Shown: piece after piece, positions 9,395 to 17,654 of the stretch
Layout: every line of letters starts with the position of its first letter
How positions within the stretch are numbered: position 1 is the first letter of the stretch
Source of the DNA: Sinorhizobium psoraleae
GTDB lineage: Bacteria > Pseudomonadota > Alphaproteobacteria > Rhizobiales > Rhizobiaceae
Length of the DNA: 64,000 bases
Assembly: GCF_013283645.1 (NCBI RefSeq)
Contig: NZ_JABEKV010000001.1
Coordinates: forward strand, 1,232,577-1,296,576
Direction: 5' to 3'
The notes under the pieces: generated by a model
The model's input: only the letters and a program-made list of their open reading frames with translations
Told to the model about the DNA's origin: nothing
Database searches by the model: none
Program-made: the position numbers and the translations under genes

Positions 9395-9530
9395 GCAGGT
9401 CCTTCCCATCCGTTGCGGCCGAAGCACTCAAAACGCATGAGAAGCAATCCTGTTTCAAATTGTGCTGAAACTGAGGACGAGGCCGGCCGAAAGCTTGAGT
9501 GGGACGCGCGCCGGCACCCCTAGATTTATA

Positions 9531-9560
9531 TTGACAATTACACTCATGTTTTTTTATGTG
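9531..9560 (+). promoter_or_regulatory. Probable shmR promoter with RirA-type iron-responsive operator
   Basis: A TTGACA box at 9531-9536 is followed after 17-18 bases by a weak -10 (TTATGT or TATGTG, 9554-9560). The 15-mer TGACAATTACACTCA (9532-9546) fits the TGA-N9-TCA iron-responsive operator bound by RirA in Rhizobium and Sinorhizobium, and overlaps the -35 box as expected for a repressor site. The match is direct; binding is inferred. Confidence 0.55.
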
Positions 9561-9670
9561 GCCTAAATGAGGCGACGCACCGACACGTCGCAGGCATCCA
9601 AACCGCCCAGCCAGCCCCTTGAGTTTGCCGCTCAACAGCAAGCCCGGCCAACATCTCAAAGGACTGGTCC

Positions 9671-11899
9671 ATGCTCAACCGGCATCATCGCCTGGCTCTT
9701 CTCGCGTGCACGGCGTTTGTCACTCTGGCGGGCGCCGCCGCTTCCCATGCACAATCGATCACAAGCAACGAAACAGCGGCTGCCGAGAAGCAGGGGCGCG
9801 TAACGCCGCTGAAGACGCTGACGGTCAGGACAGGAGAGCAGGAGGGTGTGGCCGATACGCCGCTGGCCTCGCAGGTAACCGAACAAGAACTCGACGACAA
9901 TCAGATATCGAGCTTCGAAGATCTCGGCAGAACGCTCGAGCCGGGCGTGTATTTCAACCGGGACAACGGCAGCGTCAACATTCGCGGCCTGGACGGGCCG
10001 CGGGTATTGACGCTTATTGACGGTATCGCGATCCCCTATCTCGACGATGGCGCGAGGGATGCGGACGGCGGCATCGACAGTTTCGATTTCAGCGAATTGT
10101 CGACCGTCGACATTGTTCGCGGGGCGGATTCGAGCCGTGCCGGCGGTGGCGCGCTGGGCGGGGCAGTGGTGTTGCGCACGCTCGATCCTGAAGATCTGAT
10201 AGGCGAGGGCAGGACCTGGGGCGGCATATTCAAGTTTGCCTATGACGGCGAAGACGAAAGCCTTGGCGGTTCCGCTGCCGTGGCGGCGCGCTATGACAAC
10301 ACGGCCGTCCTCTTTCAGGGCGGCTACAAGAAGGGGCACGAACGCCAGACCGGCGGCGACAACGGCGCCTACGGCACCGGTCGGACCGAGGCCAATCCGG
10401 CCGATTTCGACCAGAACAACGTTCTCGTCAAAGTCAAGCAATACACCGACAGCGGGCATGGCTTCACGCTGACCGGCGAGCGTTTCGATCGCGACGAAGA
10501 CACCGATCTTCGGCATGCGCAGACCGGCGCGACCTATCGGCCGGGCGAGTGGGATGGCACGGAAGTCAACAAACGTGATCGAATCTCGCTGAACTACGAG
10601 TTCGAAGCGACCGACGACGACGCGCTCTTCGACGCGGCGAACGCCGTGTTCTACTGGCAGGACCTCATCCGTGAGAGCGGTACGCACGGGGTGCGCTATG
10701 CTACTCCGGCAGGTGATTACCAGCGTCTGAGCGAAGTCGAGGATCGCGGTTTTGGTAGCGCGGGTTATGTCGAGAAGGGGTTCGACGCCGGTTACTTCCA
10801 CCATACGGTGACGCTCGGCGGCGACTTCTACGTCAACACCACGACGCAATATTCGTCGGGCAAGGATAGCTGCGGGCCGGGACCCTATCCGCCTTTCAGC
10901 TCGTGCAACTTCCTGCATTCCAACCAGTCGGACATGCCGGACGTCGAGAGCAAGCGCTTCGGCATATTTGTTCAGGATGAGATCGCCTTCGGAGAAACCG
11001 GTTTCTCGCTTACGCCGGGTCTCCGCTACGACTGGTACGAGCATTCTCCGCAGGAAACGGCCGCCTATACGCGTAATCCGAACTACAATGGTCTGCCGGA
11101 TGGGCAGGACGGGGATGCCTTGTCTCCGAAGTTGCTCGCCAAGTATCAGGCAACGGACAATATCGAACTGTTTGCCCAGTGGGCTATGGCGTTCCGCGCT
11201 CCGACCGCAACCGAGCTCTATCTCGACTACGGTGCCCCCGGCACCTATCTCCGTCTCGGCAATCCGGATCTGAAACCGGAAACGAGCAGCGGTGTCGAGA
11301 TCGGCGCCAATCTCGGCGATACGGATTTCGGAGGCCGTATCACGGGCTTCTACAACCGCTACCGCAACTTCATCGATTCCGTGGACGCGCCGGTCCAAGA
11401 TCCGATCAATTATCCCTTCGGCGTCACGCAGTACATGAACCGCAACCGCGTGCAGATCTCCGGCGTCGAGCTCGCGGCTCACAAGATCTTCGATTCCGGC
11501 GTTACGCTCCGCGGTTCGGTCACCTATGCGCTCGGCAAGGATCTCGACACCAACGAGCGCCTCGGTTCGGTTGCGCCTCTCAAGGGCGTGCTTGCCGTCG
11601 GCTACGAGACCGAAACCTGGGGAACGGAGCTGGCGATGATCGCGGCGAAGGACGTGTCCGAAAAGTCCGATGCCAGCTTCAAGGCTCCGGGTTACGGCAT
11701 CTTCGACCTCACCGGTTGGTGGAAGCCGGAGAAGGTCGAGGGCCTGACGATGCGCGCGGGCATCTATAACCTGTTCGATAAGGAATACTACGACGCGATC
11801 TCCGTTCGCGACGTCACCCTGACGTCTACGGGTCCCGGCAGGGCGTTCTATTCGGAGCCTGGAAGAACCTTCAAGTTTTCGCTGACACAGCGTTTCTAG
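9671..11899 (+). CDS. shmR: TonB-dependent haem receptor, ShmR type
   Basis: This outer-membrane receptor imports haem using TonB energy. The 742-aa protein has a signal peptide ending in ASHAQ (about residue 28), a plug domain near 45-165 containing NIRGLDGPRVLTLIDGI, and a long beta-barrel with the haem-receptor-like block FRAPTATELYLDYG and a terminal aromatic residue (SLTQRF). Length, sequence and position directly upstream of trpE(G) match ShmR of Sinorhizobium meliloti, which is induced by iron limitation and needs the small regulator HmuP. The RirA-like operator in its promoter supports iron control. Specific assignment to haem rests on the orthology argument. Confidence 0.9.
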   Translation: MLNRHHRLALLACTAFVTLAGAAASHAQSITSNETAAAEKQGRVTPLKTLTVRTGEQEGVADTPLASQVTEQELDDNQISSFEDLGRTLEPGVYFNRDNGSVNIRGLDGPRVLTLIDGIAIPYLDDGARDADGGIDSFDFSELSTVDIVRGADSSRAGGGALGGAVVLRTLDPEDLIGEGRTWGGIFKFAYDGEDESLGGSAAVAARYDNTAVLFQGGYKKGHERQTGGDNGAYGTGRTEANPADFDQNNVLVKVKQYTDSGHGFTLTGERFDRDEDTDLRHAQTGATYRPGEWDGTEVNKRDRISLNYEFEATDDDALFDAANAVFYWQDLIRESGTHGVRYATPAGDYQRLSEVEDRGFGSAGYVEKGFDAGYFHHTVTLGGDFYVNTTTQYSSGKDSCGPGPYPPFSSCNFLHSNQSDMPDVESKRFGIFVQDEIAFGETGFSLTPGLRYDWYEHSPQETAAYTRNPNYNGLPDGQDGDALSPKLLAKYQATDNIELFAQWAMAFRAPTATELYLDYGAPGTYLRLGNPDLKPETSSGVEIGANLGDTDFGGRITGFYNRYRNFIDSVDAPVQDPINYPFGVTQYMNRNRVQISGVELAAHKIFDSGVTLRGSVTYALGKDLDTNERLGSVAPLKGVLAVGYETETWGTELAMIAAKDVSEKSDASFKAPGYGIFDLTGWWKPEKVEGLTMRAGIYNLFDKEYYDAISVRDVTLTSTGPGRAFYSEPGRTFKFSLTQRF

Positions 11900-11917
11900 C
11901 CGGTTCTCCATCGCAAA

Positions 11918-11951
11918 GAGGAAGGGCGGCGGCAAAGCGGTGCCCTTCCTC
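11918..11951 (+). terminator. Hairpin after shmR
   Basis: GAGGAAGGGC (11918-11927) pairs perfectly with GCCCTTCCTC (11942-11951) shortly after the shmR stop codon. There is no T-tract, so it could be a 3'-end stabilising hairpin rather than an intrinsic terminator. Confidence 0.45.
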
Positions 11952-11983
11952 GCGTGATTGGCAAACAGCGCGCCGTTTTCCCG

Positions 11984-12012
11984 CTTGCTAAGCCCCGCAA
12001 GCCGCGCTAACA
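11984..12012 (+). promoter_or_regulatory. Probable trpL promoter
   Basis: CTTGCT (11984-11989) and CTAACA (12007-12012) are separated by 17 bases. Transcription would then start close to the A of the trpL ATG at 12022, which agrees with the leaderless trpL transcript described for Sinorhizobium meliloti. Confidence 0.6.
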
Positions 12013-12021
12013 CTTTCGCCC

Positions 12022-12066
12022 ATGATGAACGCACGCAACATCTCGATCTGGTGGTGGGCTCGCTGA
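12022..12066 (+). CDS. trpL: trp leader peptide
   Basis: The 14-codon frame encodes MMNARNISIWWWAR, with three consecutive Trp codons before the stop. Ribosome stalling on these codons when charged tRNA-Trp is scarce would favour the antiterminator and allow trpE(G) transcription. The C-terminal ISIWWWAR is the same as in the S. meliloti peptide as I recall it; the N-terminal residues differ. No Shine-Dalgarno site is present, consistent with a leaderless start. In S. meliloti the peptide (peTrpL) also acts in trans with antibiotics on certain mRNAs; whether this variant does so is unknown. Confidence 0.9.
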   Translation: MMNARNISIWWWAR

Positions 12067-12101
12067 GGCGGCCTTGACCAGTCATGCGTGATTGAGACAT
12101 G

Positions 12102-12132
12102 AAGCCGCCCGGAGATTTCGAGGCGGCTTTTT
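12102..12132 (+). terminator. trp attenuator terminator
   Basis: AAGCCGCC (12102-12109) pairs with GGCGGCTT (12122-12129), followed by a T-run to 12132. It is 48 nt before the trpE(G) start and competes with the upstream antiterminator strand. Confidence 0.85.
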
Positions 12133-12180
12133 CGTATTCAGAGCCGTGTGGAAAGACCGGGCTTTTACGGAGCGAGGCGA

Positions 12181-14370
12181 ATGGCAACGGTAATTCTGGA
12201 AGACGGCGCGGAGAGCTACACCACCGAAGGCGGCATTGTCGTCACGCGCAGGCGGCGCGATGCGTCCTACACGGACGCGATCTCGTCCTGCGTCGACAAG
12301 CTCGACGAGCGGCGCGGCGCGGTTTTCTCCTCAAACTACGAGTATCCCGGCCGTTATACCCGCTGGGATACCGCCGTCGTCGATCCTCCGCTCGCCATCT
12401 CTTCCTTCGGTCGCTCGCTCTGGATCGAAGCCTATAACGGTCGCGGCGAGGTGCTGCTCGCGGTCATCGGCGAGCATCTGAAAACCGTGGCGGATATCAC
12501 GCTTGGCACGTCGACGGCCCGTCGGCTCGATCTCGTCATCAACGAGCCGGACCGCATCTTCACCGAGGAGGAGCGCTCGAAGATGCCGACCGTCTTCACG
12601 GTCCTTCGCGCAGTGACCAGCCTCTTCCATTCGGCCGAGGATGCCAATCTCGGCTTCTATGGCGCCTTCGGCTACGACCTTGCCTTCCAGTTCGACGCGA
12701 TCGACCTCAAATTGCAGCGGCCAGACGACCAGCGCGACATGGTCCTCTTCCTGCCCGACGAAATCCTCGTCGTCGACCACTATGCGGCGAAGGCATGGAT
12801 CGACCGCTACGACTTTGCCAAGGATGGCCTTTCGACCGAGGGCAAGGCGGCGGACATCGCGCCGGAGCCGTTCCGCACGGTCGACAGCATTCCGCCGCAT
12901 GGCGATCATCGGCCGGGCGAATATGCGGAGCTCGTGGTCAAGGCCAAGGAAAGCTTCCGTCGTGGCGATCTTTTCGAAGTCGTGCCGGGACAGAAATTCT
13001 ACGAGCGCTGCGAGAGCCGCCCTTCGGAGATTTCCAAGCGGCTGAAGGCGATAAACCCGTCTCCCTATTCCTTTTTCATCAACCTCGGAAACCAGGAATA
13101 TCTCGTCGGCGCCTCGCCGGAAATGTTCGTCCGGGTCTCCGGTCGCCGCATCGAGACCTGCCCTATCTCCGGCACGATCAAGCGGGGTGACGACCCGATC
13201 GCCGACAGCGAGCAGATCCTGAAGCTCCTGAATTCGAAGAAGGACGAATCCGAACTCACCATGTGCTCGGACGTCGACCGCAACGACAAGAGCCGCGTCT
13301 GCGTTCCGGGTTCGGTGAAGGTGATCGGCCGGCGCCAGATCGAGATGTATTCGCGGCTGATCCACACGGTTGACCATATAGAGGGCCGCTTGCGTGACGA
13401 CATGGACGCCTTCGATGGCTTCCTCAGTCATGCCTGGGCGGTGACGGTCACCGGCGCGCCGAAGCTCTGGGCGATGCGCTTCATCGAGAGCCATGAGAAG
13501 AGCCCGCGCGCATGGTATGGTGGCGCAATCGGCATGGTCGGCTTCAATGGCGACATGAATACCGGCCTGACCTTGCGAACCATCCGCATCAAGGACGGGA
13601 TCGCCGAGGTGAGGGCGGGCGCTACGCTGCTCTACGATTCCAATCCGGAAGAAGAAGAAGCCGAAACCGAACTGAAGGCATCCGCCATGATTGCAGCCAT
13701 CCGCGACGCCAAATCCGCCAACAGCGCCAAGGTCGGGCGTGACGTTGCGCCGGTCGGCGCGGGCGTCAATATCCTGCTCGTCGACCACGAGGACAGCTTC
13801 GTCCATACGCTGGCGAACTATTTCCGGCAGACGGGCGCGACCGTCACCACCGTTCGCACGCCGGTTGCCGACGAGATCCTCGACCGCGTCAAGCCGGACC
13901 TCGTCGTGCTCTCGCCCGGTCCGGGCACCCCGAAGGACTTCGACTGCAAGGCGACGATCAAGAAGGCGAGGGCGCGCGAGCTGCCGATCTTCGGCGTCTG
14001 CCTCGGCCTGCAGGCACTTGCCGAGGCCTATGGCGGCGATCTCAGGCAACTGGCGATCCCGATGCACGGCAAGCCTTCGCGCATCCGCGTGCTGGAACCC
14101 GGCATCGTCTTCTCCGGTCTCGGCAGGGAAGTGACGGTCGGACGCTACCATTCGATCTTTGCCGATCCCTCCAGCCTGCCGCGCGAGTTCATGATCACGG
14201 CAGAGAGCGAGGACGGCACGATCATGGGCATCGAGCACATGAAAGAGCCGGTGGCGGCGGTGCAGTTCCATCCGGAATCGATCATGACCCTTGGCGGTGA
14301 CGCCGGCATGCGGATGATTGAAAACGTGGTGGCGCATCTCGCCAAGCGGGCGAAGACCAAGGCCGCCTGA
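12181..14370 (+). CDS. trpE(G): Anthranilate synthase, fused TrpE and TrpG domains
   Basis: One 729-aa protein catalyses chorismate plus glutamine to anthranilate, the first step of tryptophan synthesis. The N-terminal TrpE part (to about residue 515) contains chorismate-binding blocks such as [10 protein letters not shown] and [20 protein letters not shown]. The C-terminal TrpG amidotransferase part (from about 530) has the nucleophile motif [15 protein letters not shown] near residue 606 and the His-Glu pair in QFHPES near 695. This fusion is typical of Rhizobiaceae. The start ATG at 12181 gives the family length. Expression is controlled by the trpL attenuator just upstream. Confidence 0.97.
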   Translation: MATVILEDGAESYTTEGGIVVTRRRRDASYTDAISSCVDKLDERRGAVFSSNYEYPGRYTRWDTAVVDPPLAISSFGRSLWIEAYNGRGEVLLAVIGEHLKTVADITLGTSTARRLDLVINEPDRIFTEEERSKMPTVFTVLRAVTSLFHSAEDANLGFYGAFGYDLAFQFDAIDLKLQRPDDQRDMVLFLPDEILVVDHYAAKAWIDRYDFAKDGLSTEGKAADIAPEPFRTVDSIPPHGDHRPGEYAELVVKAKESFRRGDLFEVVPGQKFYERCESRPSEISKRLKAINPSPYSFFINLGNQEYLVGASPEMFVRVSGRRIETCPISGTIKRGDDPIADSEQILKLLNSKKDESELTMCSDVDRNDKSRVCVPGSVKVIGRRQIEMYSRLIHTVDHIEGRLRDDMDAFDGFLSHAWAVTVTGAPKLWAMRFIESHEKSPRAWYGGAIGMVGFNGDMNTGLTLRTIRIKDGIAEVRAGATLLYDSNPEEEEAETELKASAMIAAIRDAKSANSAKVGRDVAPVGAGVNILLVDHEDSFVHTLANYFRQTGATVTTVRTPVADEILDRVKPDLVVLSPGPGTPKDFDCKATIKKARARELPIFGVCLGLQALAEAYGGDLRQLAIPMHGKPSRIRVLEPGIVFSGLGREVTVGRYHSIFADPSSLPREFMITAESEDGTIMGIEHMKEPVAAVQFHPESIMTLGGDAGMRMIENVVAHLAKRAKTKAA

Positions 14371-14412
14371 CGCCCTTTGAACGGCGTTGGCGCTACAGCG
14401 CCGCGCAGCCCT

Positions 14413-14441
14413 TTGACAAGAGGGTCGTTATTGCCCATATG
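14413..14441 (+). promoter_or_regulatory. Strong sigma-70-like promoter before the Mn exporter gene
   Basis: TTGACA (14413-14418), 17 bases, then CATATG (14436-14441). The predicted start near 14448 lies only about five bases before a terminator-like hairpin, an odd arrangement discussed as a finding. Confidence 0.55.
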
Positions 14442-14452
14442 GTCTTTGGAAC

Positions 14453-14484
14453 CCGCCTGCGCGAAAATTCGCGTGGGCGGTTTT
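14453..14484 (+). terminator. Intrinsic terminator after trpE(G) / in the Mn-exporter leader
   Basis: CCGCC (14453-14457) pairs with GGCGG (14476-14480) and the stem continues through CGCGAA/TTCGCG; TTTT follows at 14481-14484. It can end trpE(G) transcription, but it also lies directly downstream of a good promoter. Confidence 0.7.
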
Positions 14485-14505
14485 GCGTTTGAATGGGCTT
14501 GCATT

Positions 14506-14520
14506 TGCAACTCGTTTGCA
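14506..14520 (+). promoter_or_regulatory. Mur/Fur-box-like palindrome upstream of the Mn exporter
   Basis: TGCAACTCGTTTGCA has TGCAA and TTGCA half-sites, like the operators of alphaproteobacterial Fur/Mur regulators. It lies 18 nt before the exporter start codon. A manganese-responsive role is inferred from the motif and the downstream gene. Confidence 0.4.
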
Positions 14521-14538
14521 TCTGCACGAGGAATGAAG

Positions 14539-15459
14539 ATGACCGCATCCGACAATCGAAGCGTCCAGAGGCTCGCCTTTTGGGGCATACCGCTGTCCCT
14601 AGGCGTCATGGGGCTGAAGATGTTCGCCTGGTGGGTGACCGGTTCGGTGGCGCTTCTGTCCGACGGGCTGGAATCTTCCGTCAACGTGATCGCTGCGGTG
14701 ATCGCCTATGCGATGATCGGCTACGCCGCAAAACCGGCGGATGCTGGCCATCCGTTCGGGCATCACAAGGCGGAGTATTTTTCCGCGGTCATCGAAGGCG
14801 TGCTGATCGTCGTGGCAGCGCTTCTGATCATATGGGAGGCCGTACCCGAGATGATGGCGCCCGTCCTGCTGAATGCGCCGGCGCTCGGCCTTGCCATCAA
14901 CTTCGTCGCCGGTATCATCAATGCGATCTGGGCCTACCTGCTGATCCGCGCCGGCACGCGACATCGCTCGCCGGCGCTGAGCGCCGACGGACACCATATT
15001 CTCTCCGACGTCGTTACATCGGCGGGCGTGCTCGCCGGCCTTCTTCTTGCCATCGCCACCGGCTACGCGATCCTCGATCCGCTGCTGGCGGTGATCGTCG
15101 CCGGGAACATCCTCTTCCAGGGTTGGAAGGTCATCTCGCGTTCGGTCGACGGATTGATGGACAAGGCCGTGCCAGCGGAGGAGGAAGAGGCGATCAAGCA
15201 GGCAATCGCGGCAAATGCCGGCGGCTCGCTCGGCGTTCACGATCTGAAGACGCGGCAGGCGGGCCCGGCGATCTTCGTCGATTTCCACATGGTCGTACCG
15301 GAAGCCATGCCCGTCGGCGACGCCCATGACATTTGCGACCGTATGGAGGACGCTATCCGCGTCGTTCATCCGGGCGCGAGAATAGCCATACATGTCGAGC
15401 CGGAAGGCGAGAAGGCGCACGGCGTGCGCGTGAAAATCAGTGGAGCAGTAAGGAAATGA
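14539..15459 (+). CDS. Cation diffusion facilitator, Mn(II) exporter (SmYiiP type)
   Basis: This 306-aa inner-membrane protein has about six transmembrane helices in its first 200 residues and a cytoplasmic C-terminal metal-binding domain. The transport site in helix 5 is visible as the His/Asp pair in DGHHILSDV; in helix 2 the motif is SDGLESS, which keeps the first Asp but has Ser where YiiP has the second. The ATG at 14539 has GAGGA at a six-base spacing. Its place directly after trpE(G) matches S. meliloti SMc02724 (SmYiiP), described as a manganese exporter. Its stop overlaps the queF start (ATGA), so the two genes are coupled. Confidence 0.88.
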   Translation: MTASDNRSVQRLAFWGIPLSLGVMGLKMFAWWVTGSVALLSDGLESSVNVIAAVIAYAMIGYAAKPADAGHPFGHHKAEYFSAVIEGVLIVVAALLIIWEAVPEMMAPVLLNAPALGLAINFVAGIINAIWAYLLIRAGTRHRSPALSADGHHILSDVVTSAGVLAGLLLAIATGYAILDPLLAVIVAGNILFQGWKVISRSVDGLMDKAVPAEEEEAIKQAIAANAGGSLGVHDLKTRQAGPAIFVDFHMVVPEAMPVGDAHDICDRMEDAIRVVHPGARIAIHVEPEGEKAHGVRVKISGAVRK

Positions 15460-15920
15460 CAAAAACGGACGTATCGGGACTTTCACAACTCGGGGCAAAG
15501 GTCGACCTGCCGCAGAGCCCGGACGAGGCGGTGCTCGAAAGGGTACCGAGCAATCATGCGGGCACGGACTTCGTCGTCCGCTTCACAGCGCCGGAGTTCA
15601 CTTCACTTTGCCCGATGACCGGGCAGCCGGATTTCGCGCATATCGTCATCGACTATCTACCGGACGGTTGGCTCGTGGAGTCGAAGTCACTCAAGCTCTT
15701 CCTGCACTCCTTCCGCAATCACGGCGCTTTCCACGAGGATTGCACCATCGACATCGCCAAGCGGCTGGTGTCGCTGCTTTCGCCGAAGTGGCTCAGGATC
15801 GGCGCCTATTGGTATCCGCGCGGCGGCATTCCGATCGACGTCTTCTGGCAGACCGGCGCGCCGCCGGAGGGCGTCTGGTTGCCGGATCAGGGTGTGCCGA
15901 CCTATCGCGGCCGCGGGTGA
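15456..15920 (+). CDS. queF: NADPH-dependent 7-cyano-7-deazaguanine reductase
   Basis: QueF reduces preQ0 to preQ1 in queuosine tRNA-modification synthesis, in the cytoplasm. The 154-aa protein is the short single-domain form. The active-site Cys lies in [15 protein letters not shown] (about residue 54), and the substrate-binding [20 protein letters not shown] follows near residues 74-93. The ATG overlaps the stop of the Mn-exporter gene, with AGGAA just upstream, so it is translated by coupling. A palindromic element follows the stop. Confidence 0.95.
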   Translation: MTKTDVSGLSQLGAKVDLPQSPDEAVLERVPSNHAGTDFVVRFTAPEFTSLCPMTGQPDFAHIVIDYLPDGWLVESKSLKLFLHSFRNHGAFHEDCTIDIAKRLVSLLSPKWLRIGAYWYPRGGIPIDVFWQTGAPPEGVWLPDQGVPTYRGRG

Positions 15921-15927
15921 ATTCACT

Positions 15928-16032
15928 AAAGCGCGTCGCATTCAATTGGAGTCACGCGACGCGCTTCAAGTCTTCGTTTGCATGCATGTCGTTGTCCCGA
16001 AACCGCTGCACACTTGCGGGCGACATGTATTA
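15928..16032. repeat. Two-palindrome rhizobial intergenic element
   Basis: The first palindrome has arms GCGCGTCGC (15931-15939) and GCGACGCGC (15956-15964). The second has arms CATGTCG and CGACATG around a core with CCGAAACCGCTGCACACTT. It lies between the convergent queF and GNAT genes and overlaps the very end of the GNAT gene. Same architecture as the element at 5974. Confidence 0.7.
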
Positions 16033-16506
16033 GAGGGACTTCGACAGGCCGATCTTCTCCAGATCGGTCTCCAGTATGGGATCGAAAGTGATCTTCTTCC
16101 AAAGCTGTCGATATCCAAGGTTCTGATAGAGCCGAAGGGCTCGTTCGTTTGCTGCAGCCACGTGGATCCGCGCCTCAGTGTGTCCCCGCTCAGCGATTTG
16201 CGCCTCAAGCGCAGCTATGAGGGCTGATCCGGCGCCTCGCCCTTCGAAGGCGGGGGCTACCCAGATGTCGCTGATGGTGTCGTCTGCGTGCTCGCAAGCG
16301 CCGATGCCGGCCGGTTCTCCATCGATCTCAGCGATCAACACGCGCGGGCCGAGCTCCCGGAGGAACGGAACGAACGGATTGCCGTGCTCGATCTTCGCCG
16401 TAACGGGCTTTGGAACAAGCGGCTTTATTCCCTTGCGCCACGCAGATAGACCGATCTGAGCAAGAGCTTCCAGCTCGTGCGGCATGGCGGTGCGGATCAC
16501 CAGCAT
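16030..16506 (-). CDS. GNAT-family N-acetyltransferase (158 aa)
   Basis: The protein shows the GNAT fold order: an N-terminal IRTAMPHELEALAQIGLSAW segment, a beta-strand with DIWVAPAFEGRGAGSALI that contains the acetyl-CoA-binding R/Q-x-x-G-x-G/A loop (residues about 88-103), and the C-terminal NERALRLYQNLGYRQ. The acceptor substrate cannot be told from sequence. It stands alone, convergent with queF; its final codons run into a palindromic element, so the C-terminus (GLSKSL) may vary between strains. Confidence 0.85.
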   Translation of the reverse strand: MLVIRTAMPHELEALAQIGLSAWRKGIKPLVPKPVTAKIEHGNPFVPFLRELGPRVLIAEIDGEPAGIGACEHADDTISDIWVAPAFEGRGAGSALIAALEAQIAERGHTEARIHVAAANERALRLYQNLGYRQLWKKITFDPILETDLEKIGLSKSL

Positions 16507-16753
16507 TCAGATTTCCTTTGTACAACGGTCATGGTCGGTTCGGCTGAAAGCCAAGCCGCATGTCCCTACGCCGTTCTCATGACGTACTGATCTTATTGGG
16601 CTTTCGCGCGCTATCCAACCAGCGTTTGCAGCTCCAACATTTACCATGGCGGCAGCGCCTGCCATCCGAACCCATCTTCGAGTGCCTGTTGCATTGTCTT
16701 CGCCGTCGAGTCGCATTATCTGACTTAAAGACATTTCATGAGGAGTCCGAAGA

Positions 16754-17341
16754 ATGCGGAACGACGACGAACAGGAAGAAAAGAAGACCGAATTGCCGCT
16801 CGGCAAGGAAACGGAGGCGAACCTTTTCAAGTCGCGTTCGATTTTCATCTACGGCACGATCACCCAGGAACTGGCGCAGAAGGTTTGCTCGCAGCTCGTG
16901 GCGCTCGCTTCCGCCAGCGATGACGATATCCGCATTTTCGTCAATTCTCCCGGCGGTCACGTCGAATCCGGCGACAGCATTCATGACATGATCAAGTTCG
17001 TGAAGCCGAAGGTCTGGACGATCGGGACCGGGTGGGTCGCTTCCGCCGGCGCCCTGATCTATGTCGGTCCGCCGAAGGAACGGCGGCTCTGCCTGCCCAA
17101 CACGCGCTTCCTGCTTCACCAACCGTCCGGTGGCACACGCGGCATGGCGTCCGATATCGAGATCCAGGCTCGCGAAATCCTCAAGATGAACGAGCGCCTG
17201 AACAAGATCTTCTCCGAAGCAACCGGCCAACCGGTCGAGAAGATCGCCAAAGATACCGATCGCGACTACTGGCTTTCGGCCGAGGAAGCGCAATCCTACG
17301 GCCTCGTTTCGCGGATCATCACGTCGATCGCCGACGTCTGA
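16754..17341 (+). CDS. clpP: ClpP-family serine protease (ClpP paralogue, 195 aa)
   Basis: ClpP forms the proteolytic chamber that works with a Clp/Hsp100 ATPase. The catalytic triad is present: Ser in [12 protein letters not shown] (about residue 99), His in FLLHQPSGG (about 123) and Asp in DTDRDYWLS (about 174). The context GWVASAG differs from the canonical GQAASMG, so this is a divergent paralogue, not the housekeeping copy next to clpX. The ATG at 16754 has AGGAG eight bases upstream. It is monocistronic with a terminator after it. Which ATPase it partners is unknown. Confidence 0.9.
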   Translation: MRNDDEQEEKKTELPLGKETEANLFKSRSIFIYGTITQELAQKVCSQLVALASASDDDIRIFVNSPGGHVESGDSIHDMIKFVKPKVWTIGTGWVASAGALIYVGPPKERRLCLPNTRFLLHQPSGGTRGMASDIEIQAREILKMNERLNKIFSEATGQPVEKIAKDTDRDYWLSAEEAQSYGLVSRIITSIADV

Positions 17342-17366
17342 GCCCGGCAAGGCCAAAAGCATCGAG

Positions 17367-17394
17367 GGCATCGGCCGCGCGCCGGTGCCTTTTT
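17367..17394 (+). terminator. Intrinsic terminator after clpP
   Basis: GGCATCGGC (17367-17375) pairs with GCCGGTGCC (17381-17389), followed by five T residues. Confidence 0.85.
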
Positions 17395-17448
17395 CTTTGC
17401 TTCCTTTTTCGCTTTCTCGGATGAAGCGGCTTCGGCGCGATGTCTCCC

Positions 17449-17477
17449 TTGCCCTGTTTCGGCAAGCCGTGTATAGG
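17449..17477 (+). promoter_or_regulatory. Probable promoter of the leu leader
   Basis: TTGCCC (17449-17454), 17 bases, then TATAGG (17472-17477). The predicted transcription start falls at about 17484-17486, on or next to the ATG of the Leu-rich leader frame, the same leaderless geometry as trpL. Confidence 0.5.
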
Positions 17478-17485
17478 CTTTCCCC

Positions 17486-17611
17486 ATGACTGGCGCGAAC
17501 GTACATAAGATCGCAGCGATCTTCTCCGGACACGATGACAATCGTGCGCCGTCCCGCGCCTTTGCCTCGCTTCTTCTTCTCGGCCTTATTCGCGGTTGCC
17601 GGGTTCGCTGA
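17486..17611 (+). CDS. Probable leucine leader peptide of leuA
   Basis: This 41-codon frame ends in ASLLLLGLIRGCRVR, with four consecutive Leu codons, Gly and a fifth Leu near its end. A composite hairpin begins at its stop codon: GAGGAGC (17610-17616) with GCTCCTC (17648-17654), enclosing a CCGGC/GCCGG stem. leuA follows 161 nt downstream. The layout fits ribosome-mediated attenuation by leucine supply, which is known for trp, phe and leu genes in alphaproteobacteria. No Shine-Dalgarno site is evident, and no clear T-tract terminator was found, so the exact switching mechanism is open. Confidence 0.55.
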   Translation: MTGANVHKIAAIFSGHDDNRAPSRAFASLLLLGLIRGCRVR

Positions 17612-17654
17612 GGAGCGCCCGGCGGCCGAAAAGCCTCGCCGGCAGATGCTCCTC
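17610..17654 (+). promoter_or_regulatory. Composite hairpin in the leuA leader
   Basis: Outer arms GAGGAGC (17610-17616) and GCTCCTC (17648-17654) enclose CCGGC...GCCGG with an inner GGC/GCC. The 5' arm overlaps the leader-peptide stop codon, so a ribosome that finishes the peptide would mask it and one stalled on the Leu codons would not. Confidence 0.5.

Larger units (their letters stand above)
12022..12132 (+). ncRNA. rnTrpL: trp attenuator RNA (rnTrpL)
   Basis: The segment carries the leader peptide, an antiterminator pairing GGCGGC (12067-12072) with GCCGCC (12104-12109), and the competing terminator hairpin AAGCCGCC/GGCGGCTT (12102-12129) ending in TTTTT. In Sinorhizobium meliloti the terminated RNA (rnTrpL, also called RcsR1) is also a trans-acting small RNA. 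Here the cis attenuation parts are directly visible; trans activity is inferred from orthology. Confidence 0.85.

Noticed and set aside
9656-12187. Very long open frame (843 codons) on the minus strand
   Set aside because: It is antisense to shmR, has no family similarity and its composition follows the codon bias of the opposite strand.
12331-14337. 668-codon open frame on the minus strand
   Set aside because: It is antisense to trpE(G), rich in His and Arg, and without any motif.
16507-16848. 113-codon minus-strand frame between the GNAT and clpP genes
   Set aside because: It overlaps the start of clpP, lacks a start signal and has no recognisable sequence.
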